Notes: generated by a model not told the origin, from the letters alone. A stretch of DNA of 64,000 bases from Sulfolobus sp. S-194 (GCF_012222305.1 NZ_CP035730.1:1302001-1366000), one strand, 5' to 3'; counted from the first letter of the stretch, positions 47,903 to 56,246 are shown. Numbers and translations: made by a program.

Positions 47903-48970
47903 ATGAGAGATAACATGAGTGATCCTAAAAGTGTAGTAACTTTGCTTCACGGAGCTGGAGGAGCTTATATGCACAATCTCATTAAAGAGTACTTTCTTCA
48001 ACTATATGACGGTTTTGGAGAAGTTGGGCTAGATGCTTTAGATGATGCGGCTGTTATAAATGGAGTTGTATTTACTACTGATTCCTATACTGTAAGACCT
48101 ATATTTTTCAAAGGAGGAGATATTGGAAGATTGGCAGTCAGTGGAACTGTAAATGACATTGCTATGATGGGGGGAGATCCAATAGCCTTAAGCCTAGCAA
48201 TAGTAATGGAAGAAGGTTTCCCAAAATCAGACTTAGCCAAAATAGTGGAAAGTATAAAGAAAACTGCTGAAGAAGCTGGTGTGCATATAGTTACTGGTGA
48301 TACGAAAGTTATGGAAAAAAATGCGTTAGATAAAATTGTTATAAATACATCTGGGATTGGTGTAGCATCGGAAGAACTAAAACATAACTTTAATGTGTTA
48401 AGAAAAAGTAGGACTGTTAAACATGAGTGGCTAGTCCCAATGAATATTAGAGATGGGGATAAGATAATAGTTTCTGGAACTATAGGAGATCATGCAATAG
48501 CGATTCTATCATCTAGGGAAGGCGTAGGTTTTGAGTCAAATATTCAATCTGATGTAGCACCACTAAATAAAATGATGAAAACTATTCTAGAAGTTGGCGG
48601 AGTAGCTGATGCGAAAGATCCTACTAGAGGTGGATTAGCAGATTTATTAAATGATTGGGCTGAAAAATCAGGTTTAGGTATTTATATTAGAGAAAGTGAG
48701 ATACCGGTAAAAGAAGAAGTTAGTAGTGCTATAGAATTCCTCGGATTAGATTTACTTGAATTAGGAAATGAGGGAAAAGCTGTCCTTGCTGTCTCGCCGG
48801 AAATGGCTAGAGATATTTTAGAAACTCTCCGTAGTACACCATGGGGTAAAGATGCAAATATTATAGGAGAAGTTAGGAAGGATACTGAGGGAGTAATATT
48901 AGAAACCGTAATTGGAGGTAAAAGATTAGTAACTAGACCTACTGGCGATCCAGTACCCAGAATTTGTTAA
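47903..48970 (+). CDS. hypE: Hydrogenase maturation protein HypE
   Basis: HypE dehydrates the carbamoyl group on its C-terminal cysteine to a thiocyanate. The 355-residue protein has the PurM-like fold. LHGAGGAYMHNL is the ATP-binding start, followed by DDAAVINGVVFTTDSYTVRP, GDIGRLAVSGTVNDIAMMGG and CTR-like DPTRGGLADLLN. It ends DPVPRIC, the PRIC tail that carries the thiocarboxamide. An ATG four codons inside (47915) is possible. The operon continues with the zinc-ribbon, hypC and hypD genes. Confidence 0.93.
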   Translation: MRDNMSDPKSVVTLLHGAGGAYMHNLIKEYFLQLYDGFGEVGLDALDDAAVINGVVFTTDSYTVRPIFFKGGDIGRLAVSGTVNDIAMMGGDPIALSLAIVMEEGFPKSDLAKIVESIKKTAEEAGVHIVTGDTKVMEKNALDKIVINTSGIGVASEELKHNFNVLRKSRTVKHEWLVPMNIRDGDKIIVSGTIGDHAIAILSSREGVGFESNIQSDVAPLNKMMKTILEVGGVADAKDPTRGGLADLLNDWAEKSGLGIYIRESEIPVKEEVSSAIEFLGLDLLELGNEGKAVLAVSPEMARDILETLRSTPWGKDANIIGEVRKDTEGVILETVIGGKRLVTRPTGDPVPRIC

Positions 48971-48981
48971 AGGTGATTTTA

Positions 48982-49236
48982 ATGGCTAAATTAGTTTGTA
49001 TGATATGTGAACATGAAGAAAAAGTACCAGAACACTGTGGAGTAGAAATGGAGTATGTTTTAAAAGGGACCTTTAGAAAGGTAGAATACCTTAAATGTAA
49101 AGTATGTAGTAAGGATTTTGTAACTCCAAAACATTGCGGGATTCCTATGCTTTATGTTGATGAGGATTATTTACCAGTTAATAAGTTAAGTAAAACAGAA
49201 ATTGAGGAAATGAGAAAACTTTATTCTGGTGAGTAA
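48982..49236 (+). CDS. Small cysteine/histidine-rich protein in the hyp operon
   Basis: The start is the ATG at 48982 with aaaggtgat just before it; a TTG upstream (48964) inside hypE is less likely. The 84-residue protein has two matching halves: CMICEHEEKVPEHCGVEMEY and CKVCSKDFVTPKHCGIPMLY. Each has C-x-x-C and HCG at nearly the same spacing, so it is an internal duplication of a metal-binding unit. It resembles rubredoxin- or desulforedoxin-like knuckles. It may bind zinc or iron and act in redox or metal handling during maturation. I recognise no named family. It starts 12 bases after hypE. Confidence 0.7.
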   Translation: MAKLVCMICEHEEKVPEHCGVEMEYVLKGTFRKVEYLKCKVCSKDFVTPKHCGIPMLYVDEDYLPVNKLSKTEIEEMRKLYSGE

Positions 49237-49238
49237 GA

Positions 49239-49517
49239 ATGTGCGTAGCTTATCCAGGTAAAATAATAGAAATTAACGGGGAGTTTGCTAAAGTAGATTT
49301 TGGGGCAGGTACAATTAGAGATAATATACTAATAAGTTTAGTTAATGCTAAAGTTGGTGATTATGTTTTAGTCCATGCTGGTTACGCTATACAAGTAGTA
49401 GATGAAGAGGAGGCTAAAAAAACTATTGAAATGTGGGAAGAAATGACAAAAGAATTAGATGAGGAACAGAAAAAGAAAGATCTTTACGAAGCTATAGGGA
49501 GTGGTATAAATGAGTGA
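49239..49517 (+). CDS. hypC: Hydrogenase assembly chaperone HypC (copy 2)
   Basis: The 92-residue protein starts MCVAYPGKIIEINGEFAKVDF with the required Cys 2. It has VGDYVLVHAGYAIQ as the second strand pair and a longer acidic/basic helix at the end (EEQKKKDLYEAI). It is tightly placed between the zinc-ribbon gene and hypD, with 2 bases to the former and an 8-base overlap with the latter, as in the standard hypCD pair. It is distinct from copy 1, so the two may serve different large subunits. Confidence 0.92.
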   Translation: MCVAYPGKIIEINGEFAKVDFGAGTIRDNILISLVNAKVGDYVLVHAGYAIQVVDEEEAKKTIEMWEEMTKELDEEQKKKDLYEAIGSGINE

Positions 49518-50640
49518 TGAGCTTCCAAAAATATTAAAATATTATAGAAATCCTACATTAGCAAAGAGTATTACAGAAAAGATTGATGAGTTGGCAAGAA
49601 AGATAGAAGAGAATATTGCAATAATGCATGTCTGTGGTTCCCATGAATGGACAATAACACATTATGGTATAAGAGCATTGTTACCAGAAAATGTCCAGGT
49701 GAGAGCCGGACCAGGATGCCCAGTATGCATAACTCCAGCTAAAGATATTGACGATGCTGTAAAGTTAGCCTTAGACGGTGTAGTAGTTATGACATATGGT
49801 GATATGAGTAGATCAAAAGGAACTAAAATGAGTCTACAAGATGCCAAAGCATTGGGTGCAGATGTGAGAATTATTTATGGAGTCCAAGATGCTGTTCAAA
49901 TGGCTAGAAAGGAACCAAATAAAGAGTTCGTATTTTTCGCTGTAGGAATGGATACTACAGCACCAGCAACGGCTTATGAAATACTTTCTAGTGTCCCGCC
50001 AAACTTAAGTTTTCTAGTTTCTTATAGATACACACCATCAATACAAGGCTCTGTTATGGAGTCAAACGTACTAGGAATAGATGCATTTATCTCTGCTGGT
50101 CATTCAGCCACTATAACTGGCATGAAACCATATTACGAGTACTTTTTAAGGACTAAAAAACCTGTAGTATTTTCTGGTTTTGAACCACTAGACATTTTAC
50201 TTTCAGTATACATGTTACTAAGACAAATATACGAGAATAAACCTAAATTAGAAAATGAGTATACGAGGGCTGTAACTTGGGAAGGAAATGTTAAAGCTCA
50301 AAATGCAATGGAAAAAGTATTTGATCTTGAAGATGGATATGTACGAGGAGTTGCTGTTTTCCCTAAGGCAGGATTTAGGCTTAAGGATGAATTTAAACAT
50401 GTAGATACTAGGGAAAGATATGGATTAAAGAAAGGTATATCCACCGAGGATGAGTATGTAACTGGAGCCAGATGCGGAGAGGTAGTGATGGGATTAATTG
50501 ACCCACCAGAATGCCCATTATATATGAAAGTTTGTAAACCAGAAGATCCTAAAGGAGCACCGATGGTATCTCAAGAAGGAACTTGTTGGATATGGGCCCA
50601 TCATAAAATCACTAATTTAGTACCTAAATGTAAGAGGTGA
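49510..50640 (+). CDS. hypD: Hydrogenase maturation protein HypD
   Basis: HypD with HypC assembles Fe(CN)2CO; it carries a [4Fe-4S] cluster. The 376-residue protein has the family landmarks MHVCGSHEWTI, RAGPGCPVCITP with the redox CxxC, FFAVGMDTTAPATA and SAGHSATITGM. The cluster region includes GARCGEVVMG, PPECPLY, KVCKPEDP and SQEGTCWIW. It has the normal length. It is followed by the class II aldolase gene 13 bases later. Confidence 0.95.
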   Translation: MSDELPKILKYYRNPTLAKSITEKIDELARKIEENIAIMHVCGSHEWTITHYGIRALLPENVQVRAGPGCPVCITPAKDIDDAVKLALDGVVVMTYGDMSRSKGTKMSLQDAKALGADVRIIYGVQDAVQMARKEPNKEFVFFAVGMDTTAPATAYEILSSVPPNLSFLVSYRYTPSIQGSVMESNVLGIDAFISAGHSATITGMKPYYEYFLRTKKPVVFSGFEPLDILLSVYMLLRQIYENKPKLENEYTRAVTWEGNVKAQNAMEKVFDLEDGYVRGVAVFPKAGFRLKDEFKHVDTRERYGLKKGISTEDEYVTGARCGEVVMGLIDPPECPLYMKVCKPEDPKGAPMVSQEGTCWIWAHHKITNLVPKCKR

Positions 50641-50653
50641 GAACACGGTTTAT

Positions 50654-51367
50654 ATGATAGGGAACACTTATTGTAAACTATGCCAAACTAGCGAACAACA
50701 ATTAAAGGAAGAGCTAGTAAAAACTGTAAGGGCATTTTATTATAAAGGATTAATAACTAACGCCGGCGGTAACCAAAGTGCGCGATTACCAGGTAGTGAT
50801 AAAATCTGGATAACTCCATCAGGTTATCCAAGGATGAGTTTAACTGCTGAAGACTTAATTGCTGTGGATATTAACGGAAATGTAATAGAAGGAGATCTAA
50901 AACCATCAATAGAAGTATATGCACATTTAGAAGTATACAAAAGAAGGCCAGACGTTAATGCAGTAATTCATGCCCATGTACCATACGTAATGGGGGCAAC
51001 AATATCTGGTTTTCTAGAAACTACTCACGGAGAGGCTGCAGCAATTTTGGGTGAAATTAAGATTATACCATATTATCATCCTGGAACCAAAGAATTAGCT
51101 AAAGCAGTAGGAGAAGCTTTTCAAGGAGTAGGGATGAAAGTACCTAGAGTGGTAATTACATTAAATCACGGAGCTTTTTCAGCTGGAGCTTGTATCCATG
51201 AGGCAAGGGCTTTTATGGAAATCTTGGATGAGTGGTCAAGATTTAATGTTGCCGCTAAGACACTTGGTGGAATTAAGCATAAATTAACTTTATTGGACTT
51301 AAGAAAACCTGGGGCTGGATATATTAGGGCGGTGAAATTTGGAGGAAGATCTGGTAAAATGTCTTGA
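50654..51367 (+). CDS. Class II aldolase/adducin-type protein in the hyp operon
   Basis: The 237-residue protein has the zinc aldolase fold of L-fuculose-phosphate/L-ribulose-phosphate enzymes. SNxG-like AGGNQSARL, WITPSGYPRM and the acid motif SIEVYAHLEVY are present, then VIHAHVPYVMG and LNHGAFSAGA, which supply the three metal histidines. The N-terminus adds YCKLCQT, a CxxC not typical of the family. It follows hypD by 13 bases and overlaps the DUF59 gene, so it belongs to the hyp operon. A retro-aldol enzyme could make a one- or two-carbon precursor for the CO ligand, but this is a guess; a metabolic gene caught in the operon is the alternative. Confidence 0.75.
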   Translation: MIGNTYCKLCQTSEQQLKEELVKTVRAFYYKGLITNAGGNQSARLPGSDKIWITPSGYPRMSLTAEDLIAVDINGNVIEGDLKPSIEVYAHLEVYKRRPDVNAVIHAHVPYVMGATISGFLETTHGEAAAILGEIKIIPYYHPGTKELAKAVGEAFQGVGMKVPRVVITLNHGAFSAGACIHEARAFMEILDEWSRFNVAAKTLGGIKHKLTLLDLRKPGAGYIRAVKFGGRSGKMS

Positions 51368-51644
51368 AAATTTAAAAAATGTAATAGAACCAGAAACTGG
51401 AATATCAATTGTAGACTTAGGCTTAGTTAGAGTTAGTAAAGAGAACGGCGAACCAGTAATATATTATATACCAATTTCTGCTTATACATCGCCAATTTTA
51501 GTAATTGCTGTGGGGCTTCAGATACTGAAGGAATGTAAGGCAAAAGTTAAGGTTGAAAATTACTACCTTGAGGAGGAGATAAATAAAAGACTTGAGGTGT
51601 TAGTAAACGAACTCTCACGCTTACCTAGCCAAACAACTACTTAA
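51339..51644 (+). CDS. DUF59 (MIP18/PaaD-like) protein
   Basis: The 101-residue protein starts at a TTG inside the aldolase gene, overlapping it by 29 bases. It has the DUF59 pattern: ENLKNVIEPETGISIVDLGL near residues 9-28, then VIYYIPISAYTSPILVIAVG. DUF59 proteins help Fe-S cluster assembly and are often linked to Mrp/MinD ATPases. The usual conserved cysteine is absent (SAYTSP where other members have TTPxCP). In this operon it may assist the Mrp-type HypB or Fe-S insertion into the hydrogenases. Confidence 0.75.
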   Translation: MEEDLVKCLENLKNVIEPETGISIVDLGLVRVSKENGEPVIYYIPISAYTSPILVIAVGLQILKECKAKVKVENYYLEEEINKRLEVLVNELSRLPSQTTT

Positions 51645-51678
51645 AATATCTGAAAATACAAATGATAATACAGTAAAA

Positions 51679-51915
51679 ATGCAAGCTATTATGAGATGCA
51701 TAGAAGAGATTGCAACTTATAGATATAATTTAGATGACTCTTCACAGGATTATAAGAGGATCCTACTAGATACTATAAAGAACGACAAAGAACTTTACCC
51801 TCTTTATTCACAGATTTTAAATATAATATTCTACTATTTATTAGGAGAAGAAGTTGAAATAAACAATATAAAGAAAAAAGTAGAGGAAATAATTAATCAG
51901 ATAAAAGAGATTTAA
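51679..51915 (+). CDS. Small helical protein, unknown function
   Basis: The 78-residue, all-helical, soluble protein has its start at the ATG 51679, 34 bases after DUF59. The upstream frame is open back to 51607 without any start, so the ATG is chosen. It contains no motif. Its 3' end overlaps the Cys-less HypC-like gene on the other strand by 23 bases. It closes the hypE-hypC-hypD operon. Confidence 0.45.
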   Translation: MQAIMRCIEEIATYRYNLDDSSQDYKRILLDTIKNDKELYPLYSQILNIIFYYLLGEEVEINNIKKKVEEIINQIKEI

Positions 51916-52123
51916 GTTTATTCTTTAAATCTTCCTCAACTTCTTCAGCGTTTAAAACTTTAATAGCGTAACCAGCATGGACTAAAACATAATCACCAAC
52001 TTTAGCATTAACTAAAGAAATTTTAACACTCCTTATAATTCCATTAAAATCAACCCTAGCCTCTTCACCTTGAATTTCTATGATTTTTCCAACATGTGCA
52101 ATATCATAGGGGTCATATTCCAT
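51893..52123 (-). CDS. HypC-like protein lacking the essential cysteine
   Basis: The 76-residue protein has the HypC fold region nearly identical to copy 2: GKIIEIQGEEARVDF, then VKISLVNAKVGDYVLVHAGYAI. Its N-terminus, however, is MEYDPYDIAHV, which has no Cys 2 and adds five residues. The protein has no cysteine at all. It lies 2 bases behind the maturation protease of hydrogenase 3. So it cannot bind iron in the usual way and may be a chaperone specific to the large subunit of hydrogenase 3. Confidence 0.85.
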   Translation of the reverse strand: MEYDPYDIAHVGKIIEIQGEEARVDFNGIIRSVKISLVNAKVGDYVLVHAGYAIKVLNAEEVEEDLKNKLKSLLSD

Positions 52124-52125
52124 GA

Positions 52126-52617
52126 TTATTTACTCTTTTCCGGGTTATATACACATTTCTCTTTAATATATCTTATAATATCAGGAATATTGAAGTTCGT
52201 TTTTATTCCTTGTTCCTCTAAAAAACGCTTAAAAATTGGTAATATTTTTTCGATTCTCTCAATACATTTCTCCGATAATCCTTCTCTAATATCTATACTT
52301 TCTGGTTTACAAGCTATTAGATAAAACTTCTTATTGTCATACATTTTAAGCAAAATAGATAGACCTAGATCATGAGTTAAAGGTTCTAAGTTTTGATTAG
52401 CTTTAAGCTCATATATTCCATATTCATCATTTATATTAGCTATATCTAAAATTATTATAGTATTATAGTTATCTAGCTCAATATTGAATAAAGGTGATAA
52501 ACCCAAATCTATTACATCAGCATTAAAAATGAATTCTTTAAGTATCTCAGCTAAACATGAACCAAAACCATCATCGCCCATTAACCTATTACCAACGCCT
52601 ATAATTATTTTGCTCAT
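52126..52617 (-). CDS. [NiFe] hydrogenase maturation protease (hydrogenase 3)
   Basis: The start is the ATG at 52617, which overlaps the large-subunit stop as ATGA; an upstream start lies inside the large-subunit gene. The 163-residue protein has IGVGNRLMGDDGFGS, IIILDIANIND and THDLGLSIL, the metal-site acid, aspartate and histidine of HycI/HybD proteases. Its position in the hydrogenase 3 operon indicates that it cuts the 12-residue tail of that large subunit. Confidence 0.9.
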   Translation of the reverse strand: MSKIIIGVGNRLMGDDGFGSCLAEILKEFIFNADVIDLGLSPLFNIELDNYNTIIILDIANINDEYGIYELKANQNLEPLTHDLGLSILLKMYDNKKFYLIACKPESIDIREGLSEKCIERIEKILPIFKRFLEEQGIKTNFNIPDIIRYIKEKCVYNPEKSK

Positions 52618-54137
52618 ATCAGCTTCTCCAAAACGTAATCTTTGCCTATAATATGTACAGCACATGCAGAGCAAGGATCAAAACTTCTTATGACACGTAA
52701 AACATCTAAACCAGAAGGTTTCTCTACTTCTTCAGTAACTCTTTGCCCAATAATGCTTACCTCTACTGGTCCGCCATTACTGCTAAAGTTTCTATCTGTG
52801 GGAGTTATAATTTGGTATCTTGTGATTGTGTCACCCTTTGATATAACCCAATGAGCATTACCACCTCTAGGTGCATCATGAGCTCCCACGGCCAACTCAC
52901 TCTCTTTTCTCTTATATTGTTTCATCTCCTTACTTACTTCCACATTCATTAAATATTCATAGAGTAAACCTACACTAAAGACTCTTGCAAAGAATCTTTC
53001 AGTAACATCATTAGCAATGTATTCCCATTCGTAATCAAAGGCTTTAGGTTTTCCTTTAATCACTCTATATGCATAAAGCCTTGCTATATCTCCAGTAGAT
53101 GGCATGAATTCTTCTGAGTTAAAAGCTTGCTTAACCGTAAATAAGTAGTCTCCTTTAAAGCTCTTCAGTTTAGTCTCTTTATTCCATGGATGATACAAAT
53201 CAACTTTATTCCCTAAAGGATCATTAAATACAGTTTGGTTCCATTGATCATATGCTGAATTTTCGATATAAACCCTAACTCCTAGTAAAATATCTCTTAA
53301 ATTAGTTAAAACTAATTCACCTTTCTTTATTAACGCTGGCGGAATAAATCTTGTTGAACCCCACTTATCCATTTCTTCATAAGAGGCATTATAATCATGC
53401 GATTCTAAAAGACCATAAGTTACGAAATTTGCACCTATATCTTTATAAACACCTTTGTAAAATTCTCTTAGTTCTAATGCAATATAGAATAATTTCTCTA
53501 TATCATTCTTTATTTCATTAAGTCCTTGTTTGATTTTGTCAACAACATTAAGATCCCTAATATCGATACCTCCAATCCTTAAAGACACTGGCTGAGGATA
53601 TCTTAACCAAATTAAAGTAGCTAAATCCCTTAATTTAGTAGAAATCTTTAACGAATTCTTATATATTTCTCCTTTATAATATAAATTATCCATCAAATCA
53701 GAAACTTTCTGATAACCATGACGATCTTTATAAACACACGGAGTGTTTAATGCTCTCTCATATTGAGAAGGAGTAAAAGAAGCTATTATCGGAGAGGAGA
53801 AATCAATGCCTTCAAAAAGAAACGCTACAGTAACGTTATTATACATAATATCAGCTAATGCGTATGCAACGTTTCTTAAATCAATAACCCCTGAAGAGGG
53901 ATAAACTCCCGTAGTCATTTCCAAAGCCTCAATAGAAACCAAAGTATGTGTAGCACCACAAACGCCACAAATTTTACCAGCAATATTTGGAGCTAGGTTT
54001 AGTTTTTTATTCTTTAGTAAAAGTTCAAAACCTCTAAACATAGTTATTTTTACCTTTGCGTCTGTGTAAACCTTGTTCTCAATATTTACATCTACACCTA
54101 AATGACCTTCAACTCTAGTTATGGGTTCAATCTTCAT
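52614..54137 (-). CDS. [NiFe] hydrogenase large subunit (hydrogenase 3)
   Basis: The 507-residue protein has the first motif [11 protein letters not shown] (Cys 57, Cys 60, His 64), with Lys instead of the usual Arg two before the Cys, and the last [11 protein letters not shown] (His 495) followed by a 12-residue tail. [12 protein letters not shown] is the arginine motif. Several segments ([22 protein letters not shown]) resemble HynL of hydrogenase 1, so it is a group 1-type large subunit. Its partner is only a 165-residue small subunit. It overlaps both neighbours by 4 bases. Confidence 0.93.
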   Translation of the reverse strand: MKIEPITRVEGHLGVDVNIENKVYTDAKVKITMFRGFELLLKNKKLNLAPNIAGKICGVCGATHTLVSIEALEMTTGVYPSSGVIDLRNVAYALADIMYNNVTVAFLFEGIDFSSPIIASFTPSQYERALNTPCVYKDRHGYQKVSDLMDNLYYKGEIYKNSLKISTKLRDLATLIWLRYPQPVSLRIGGIDIRDLNVVDKIKQGLNEIKNDIEKLFYIALELREFYKGVYKDIGANFVTYGLLESHDYNASYEEMDKWGSTRFIPPALIKKGELVLTNLRDILLGVRVYIENSAYDQWNQTVFNDPLGNKVDLYHPWNKETKLKSFKGDYLFTVKQAFNSEEFMPSTGDIARLYAYRVIKGKPKAFDYEWEYIANDVTERFFARVFSVGLLYEYLMNVEVSKEMKQYKRKESELAVGAHDAPRGGNAHWVISKGDTITRYQIITPTDRNFSSNGGPVEVSIIGQRVTEEVEKPSGLDVLRVIRSFDPCSACAVHIIGKDYVLEKLI

Positions 54138-54631
54138 TTTGCATCGCCGGTCAAAGCATAGTAAATTGCAGCAACCATCATTTTCTCAGATGCTGGACAA
54201 CCAGGCACTTCATAAACCTTTTTACCTAAAAACTCGCTTACCCCTACATATCCTAATTCTCTAATGATACCCCCATTTACTGCACATGAACCAACTGCAA
54301 TAATTGCTTTAGCCTTTTCAGCTAACATGGAAATTAGTTGAGAGCATGTATATTCTCCAACATAACAAAGCTCGTCTTTTCCTTTTGGAATTGCGCCCTC
54401 AATAACAAGAACGAAATCCTTCTGGGAAAGTAACTCATTAAGATAATCTTTTCCACACTTTTCTCCACATATAGTCGAATATAATTTAAAAGGAGAGGAA
54501 TTAAAGAATAAATTTTCTAATGATCTACAACCACTTTTTAATATATTTATACTTTCACCAGAGCAAGATTGAGCTTCAATCCAAACAATATTACTTTTTA
54601 ATATCTTCTCTAGTGCTTCACAATAATCCAT
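54134..54631 (-). CDS. Short [NiFe] hydrogenase small subunit (hydrogenase 3)
   Basis: The 165-residue protein has only the flavodoxin-like domain that binds the proximal cluster: [14 protein letters not shown] (Cys 23, Glu 26), [10 protein letters not shown] and [10 protein letters not shown]. The domain with the medial and distal clusters is missing, as in group 4 enzymes, but its partner is not of group 4. The second CxxC cysteine is Glu. Additional cysteines (Cys 4, [26 protein letters not shown]) may bind metal. There is no Tat signal, so it is cytoplasmic. The stop and start overlap as ATGA with the large subunit, so they are co-translated. Confidence 0.85.
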   Translation of the reverse strand: MDYCEALEKILKSNIVWIEAQSCSGESINILKSGCRSLENLFFNSSPFKLYSTICGEKCGKDYLNELLSQKDFVLVIEGAIPKGKDELCYVGEYTCSQLISMLAEKAKAIIAVGSCAVNGGIIRELGYVGVSEFLGKKVYEVPGCPASEKMMVAAIYYALTGDAK

Positions 54632-54801
54632 ATGTTATTATAGAGTAACTTAACTTTAAATCTTTTGATAAAGATAAGTATTATTTTTATCTTTTTAACC
54701 ATATTACAAATTTATTTACTTAAATGGGTATGAATAGAAGTAGTAATTGGTAGTAAGATTTTTAAAATGGAAATGATAATTATAATTTAGGGATCAATAA
54801 A

Positions 54802-55878
54802 GTGAAGATCCCTATACCTTTAAGAATAATGATTTTATTTTATAGCATAGAAATAATCATTACGATTTTCTTATTCTTATGGCTCATCTCTTTATCTAAT
54901 ATAATAGGCCCATCGGTAAAGATAAATATTAAAGAAGCTCATACAGAGGCAACATTTTTAATACTAGGAATACTAGCTTATTTATTTGGATTACGCCACG
55001 CTGTTGATGCAGATCATTTAGCAGCTATAGATAATGCTACAAGGAAATTGGTTCAGGAGAAAAAATCGTCATATTTTACTGGGTTATTCTTTTCTTTAGG
55101 GCACTCCACAATTGTTATTCTTTTAAGCATAGCGTTAATGATAGCTACCAGAATAATTACCTCTGACATACCTAGATTAGAAAATTTAGGCTCTATTATT
55201 GGTACGCTTATTAGCGGTGGATTTTTATACATTATAGGATTTTTAAATCTATTAGTGCTTCTGGAGATTTATAATATGTATAAAATATATAGCAGAGAAA
55301 GACAACTTAATGAGAAGAAACTGGAAGAATTACTACTAAAAAGAGGATTTATAAACCGATATTTTAATAAATTATTCAAAATTGTTGATAGACAATATTA
55401 TATGTATCCAATAGGGGTTCTATTTGGCTTAGGTTTTGATACAGCATCGGAGACAGCAGTATTAGCAATATCCGCTGCTACTGCAGGAGTATTTCTTAAA
55501 ATACCTTTATGGAGTTTATTAGTCTTCCCATTCTTATTTACAGCTGGAATGACATTAATCGATACTACAGATGGGTTCTTTATGAATTCAGCCTATGGAT
55601 GGGCATTTATGGGAAGTCCAATTAGGAAATTATGGTATAATCTTACGATGACAACTATTTCGATAATAGTCGCATATATTGTAGGAACCTTTGAGCTATT
55701 AGGATTAATACAATCGGAATTTAATCTTTCCGGTATTTTCTGGAATTGGATAGCAACAATAAATGGAGAAACATACTGGTCAAGCATTGGAATAATAATT
55801 GCTAGCACTTTTGCAATAACATGGGCGTTATCATACATATTATATAAAATAAAAATAGAAAATTATGATAAATTATAG
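54802..55878 (+). CDS. hoxN: Nickel/cobalt permease of the NiCoT family
   Basis: The 358-residue protein is an eight-helix NiCoT transporter. The signature is RHAVDADHLAAIDNATRK (metal-binding histidines in helix 2), followed by FSLGHSTIVIL, GLGFDTASETAV and GMTLIDTTDGFFM, in the positions typical of HoxN/NixA. It starts at GTG. It faces away from hydrogenase 3, with 170 bases between, and would supply nickel for all three enzymes. Cobalt as substrate cannot be excluded. Confidence 0.92.
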   Translation: MKIPIPLRIMILFYSIEIIITIFLFLWLISLSNIIGPSVKINIKEAHTEATFLILGILAYLFGLRHAVDADHLAAIDNATRKLVQEKKSSYFTGLFFSLGHSTIVILLSIALMIATRIITSDIPRLENLGSIIGTLISGGFLYIIGFLNLLVLLEIYNMYKIYSRERQLNEKKLEELLLKRGFINRYFNKLFKIVDRQYYMYPIGVLFGLGFDTASETAVLAISAATAGVFLKIPLWSLLVFPFLFTAGMTLIDTTDGFFMNSAYGWAFMGSPIRKLWYNLTMTTISIIVAYIVGTFELLGLIQSEFNLSGIFWNWIATINGETYWSSIGIIIASTFAITWALSYILYKIKIENYDKL

Positions 55879-56246
55879 AATTTTAAAGTAACTTTTAAAG
55901 ACTTTAATCAAGAATTGAGTTTACTCCTCTAAGTAGTAGTTAGATAAATATCAGCAAGAATAAGAAATTGAATTAAAAATATTTATCAACTCATGAATAA
56001 ATATGATGATTTTATGTAATAGAATAACCAGAAATTATTATTTAAGATATAAGATATAAGTCTTATATTTAATTACGTAAATTATTTATAGAGATGAGAT
56101 TATTTAACAAGCTCATAATTAGATAATATAATTATAATAACTATAGTTAACTAATATAGATAATATAATTAGATTGAATTTATTAGTAGATTTTTATTGG
56201 AATTTATTAAAAATATCCTAGTATAATGATAGATTGAATTTTTAAT
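55879..56246. other. Intergenic stretch with repeated AT motifs
   Basis: The 15-bp sequence tagataatataatta occurs at 56120-56134 and again at 56157-56171, identical. Between them is ctatagttaacta, which has local symmetry. No gene is seen. The repeats may be regulatory sites or chance in an AT-rich region. Confidence 0.4.

Noticed and set aside
52618-52674. Upstream start for the hydrogenase 3 protease
   Set aside because: It lies inside the large-subunit gene; ATGA overlap at 52614-52617 is the natural start.
55879-56246. Origin of replication
   Set aside because: AT-rich repeats are present, but no origin-recognition box pattern or cdc6 gene is near.
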